Assembly: GCA_034008185.1 (NCBI GenBank)
Contig: CM067084.1
Location: forward strand, 66,746,612-66,810,611
DNA from: Gorsachius magnificus
Lineage: Eukaryota > Chordata > Aves > Pelecaniformes > Ardeidae
DNA length: 64,000 nt
Reading direction: 5' to 3'
Both the position numbers and the translations under genes were made by a program. Of this stretch, positions 62,799 to 64,000 are shown piece after piece. A model generated the notes under the pieces. That model worked only from the letters and a program-made list of their open reading frames with translations. It was not told where the DNA came from and did no database searches. Each line of letters begins with the position of its first letter. The first letter of the stretch is position 1.

Positions 62799-63278
62799 TC
62801 ATAGAATCATAGAATCATAGAACCATAGAATGTTTTGGGTTGGAAGGCACCCCCTAGCAGTGAGCAGGGACACCGCTAACTAGATCAGGTTGCTCACAGC
62901 CCCATCCAACCTGGCCTTGAATGTTTCCAGGGATGGAGCCTCCACTACCTCTCTGGGCAACCTGTTCCAGTGTTTTACCACCCTCATTGTAAAGAATTTC
63001 TTCCTTATATCCAGTCTAAACCTACCCTGGTTTAGTTTAAAACCATTACCCCTTGTCCTGTCACAGCTGGCCCTACTAAAAAGATTTTCCCCATCTTTCC
63101 TATAGGCCCCCTTTAGGTACTGAAAGGCCGTAATCAGGTCTCCCCGCAGCCTTCTCTTCTCCAGGCTGAACAAGCCCAACTCTCTCAGCCTGGCCTCATA
63201 GGAGAGGTGCTCCAGCCCTCGGATCATTTTTGTGGCCCTCCTCTGGACCTGCTCCAACAGTTCCATGTCCTTCTTGTG
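62799..63278 (-). mobile_element. Young CR1 LINE, 5'-truncated, minus strand
   Basis: The best preserved CR1 in the window. Its 3' terminus at 62799-62830 consists of ATTCTATG-type octamers (seen inverted as ATAGAATC repeats). A 128-codon frame at 62880-63266 on the minus strand encodes the C-terminal end of CR1 ORF2 without a stop. Readable blocks are [40 protein letters not shown] and [20 protein letters not shown]. The catalytic RT core and endonuclease are absent because the copy starts within the downstream part of ORF2, so it cannot move by itself. It sits between a GTT/ATT-rich tract on one side and a TTTATTATTTATTATTA tract on the other, suggesting insertion into, or later growth of, an ATT-rich site. 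No exact target duplication could be fixed. Confidence 0.95.
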
Positions 63279-64000
63279 TTTATTATTTATTATTACTTCT
63301 ATTACTATTATTATTCATGTACCTGTGCTCTAAAATGACTGCATGAGCCTTAGGATGCACAGACACAATGGATTATCTCCTAATTTTAACGTGCGATGGA
63401 AAGTTCCAGTTTCTTTTCATTGTTTTACGTGTTTTGCTTTTTTTTTTTAATACAGTGAAATTAAATGCGAGAACCTCATAGCACAGCAATAAGGAAAAAA
63501 AATTAATTGAGCAAAAGTCAGCAAATGCAGAATTATGGTTCCCCCAGCAACTGTAATGAAGGCAGAGAACACATCTATACGCTGGTGTTTGAGTTAACGC
63601 TGCACACTGCCTGGAATACAAATCCTAACTGTGTTCAAGGGGTTGAGTGATGATTACTGTGAGAACCATAACTTTACATTTCCTGACTTTTTGCAATTAA
63701 AATCTCAACCTGGATGATGCATTAGCATAGGCTTTGCATTTAATTTGCTATTTTCCTTAGAATGTATGTGTGTGTTGATTACATTTGAACATTTATACCT
63801 TTTCATCTCATTTATTCTTTTATAAGGGAAAAATCAGGGCAAAACCCATTTACCACATCAGCTCCCTTCTTCTCCCTCACCGTCGGAGGGAAGAGGGAGG
63901 GGAGAAAAGTACAAAAACCTTAGTGCAAGCAGTGCAATTAATTGTAATTTTAGCTCTAAGAGGCATTTACTGATGAATGTAAATTTATATCACTGGTTTT
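63279..64000. other. AT-rich unique sequence to the window end
   Basis: Begins with a degenerate (TTA)n tract (63279-63316). After that there is no gene or known repeat. T run near 63438-63449. Confidence 0.4.

Noticed and set aside
1..64000. Bacterial-style operons, CRISPR arrays, tRNA or rRNA genes
   Set aside because: The sequence is vertebrate non-coding DNA. No cloverleaf, rRNA or direct-repeat/spacer pattern was seen by eye.

Overview
This is non-coding vertebrate DNA, most likely from a bird. The main reason is the repeat content: CR1-type LINEs with the (ATTCTATG)n 3' terminus, a solo ERV-type LTR beginning TGTCCTGGTTTCGGCT of a sort I associate with neoavian genomes, several very old CR1-like (L3-like) LINE remnants, and no L1, Alu or other mammalian SINE that I could recognise. 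There is no sign of bacterial gene organisation. The long open frames are scattered, overlap on both strands, match no family I know and look like chance. I found no host protein-coding exon, rRNA, tRNA or CRISPR array that I could defend. The window reads as an intergenic region or a very large intron.

Layout. 1-4.3 kb is AT-rich unique sequence with a diverged CR1 (1794-2455, minus). 4.3-10.1 kb holds a rearranged ancient CR1-like fragment (plus) and the longest repeat of the window, an ancient CR1-like LINE of about 1.3 kb (8718-10040, minus) that still shows the reverse transcriptase FADD motif. 10-20.4 kb is mostly featureless AT-rich sequence, with a paired homeodomain-type motif near 10.6 kb. 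20.4-25 kb has another ancient CR1-like piece (plus) and a decayed reverse transcriptase segment of a second LINE type (minus). 25.4-28.8 kb is the GC- and CpG-rich part of the window, with a G-run/G-quadruplex candidate and a small CpG-island-like block at 28340-28800 next to sequence that looks conserved and regulatory. 29.4 kb has a 39-bp minisatellite. 31 kb has an old CR1-like 3' end. 33180-33734 is a solo LTR with a 5-bp target duplication. 40.7-46.1 kb contains two further ancient LINE fragments and an (ATT)n microsatellite. 46-60.4 kb is unique sequence with scattered homopolymers. 60.4-63.3 kb carries two younger CR1 copies, one of them (62799-63278, minus) with a still-open C-terminal reading frame.

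Nothing here works together as a gene system. The most informative content is the layered record of retrotransposition: at least five old CR1-like insertions, three younger CR1 copies, and one LTR insertion that later recombined to a solo LTR. The CpG-rich block near 28.5 kb is the best candidate for a promoter, perhaps of an unannotated transcript, and needs expression or conservation data to decide. All repeat-family calls were made by eye from remembered family features, without database searching.
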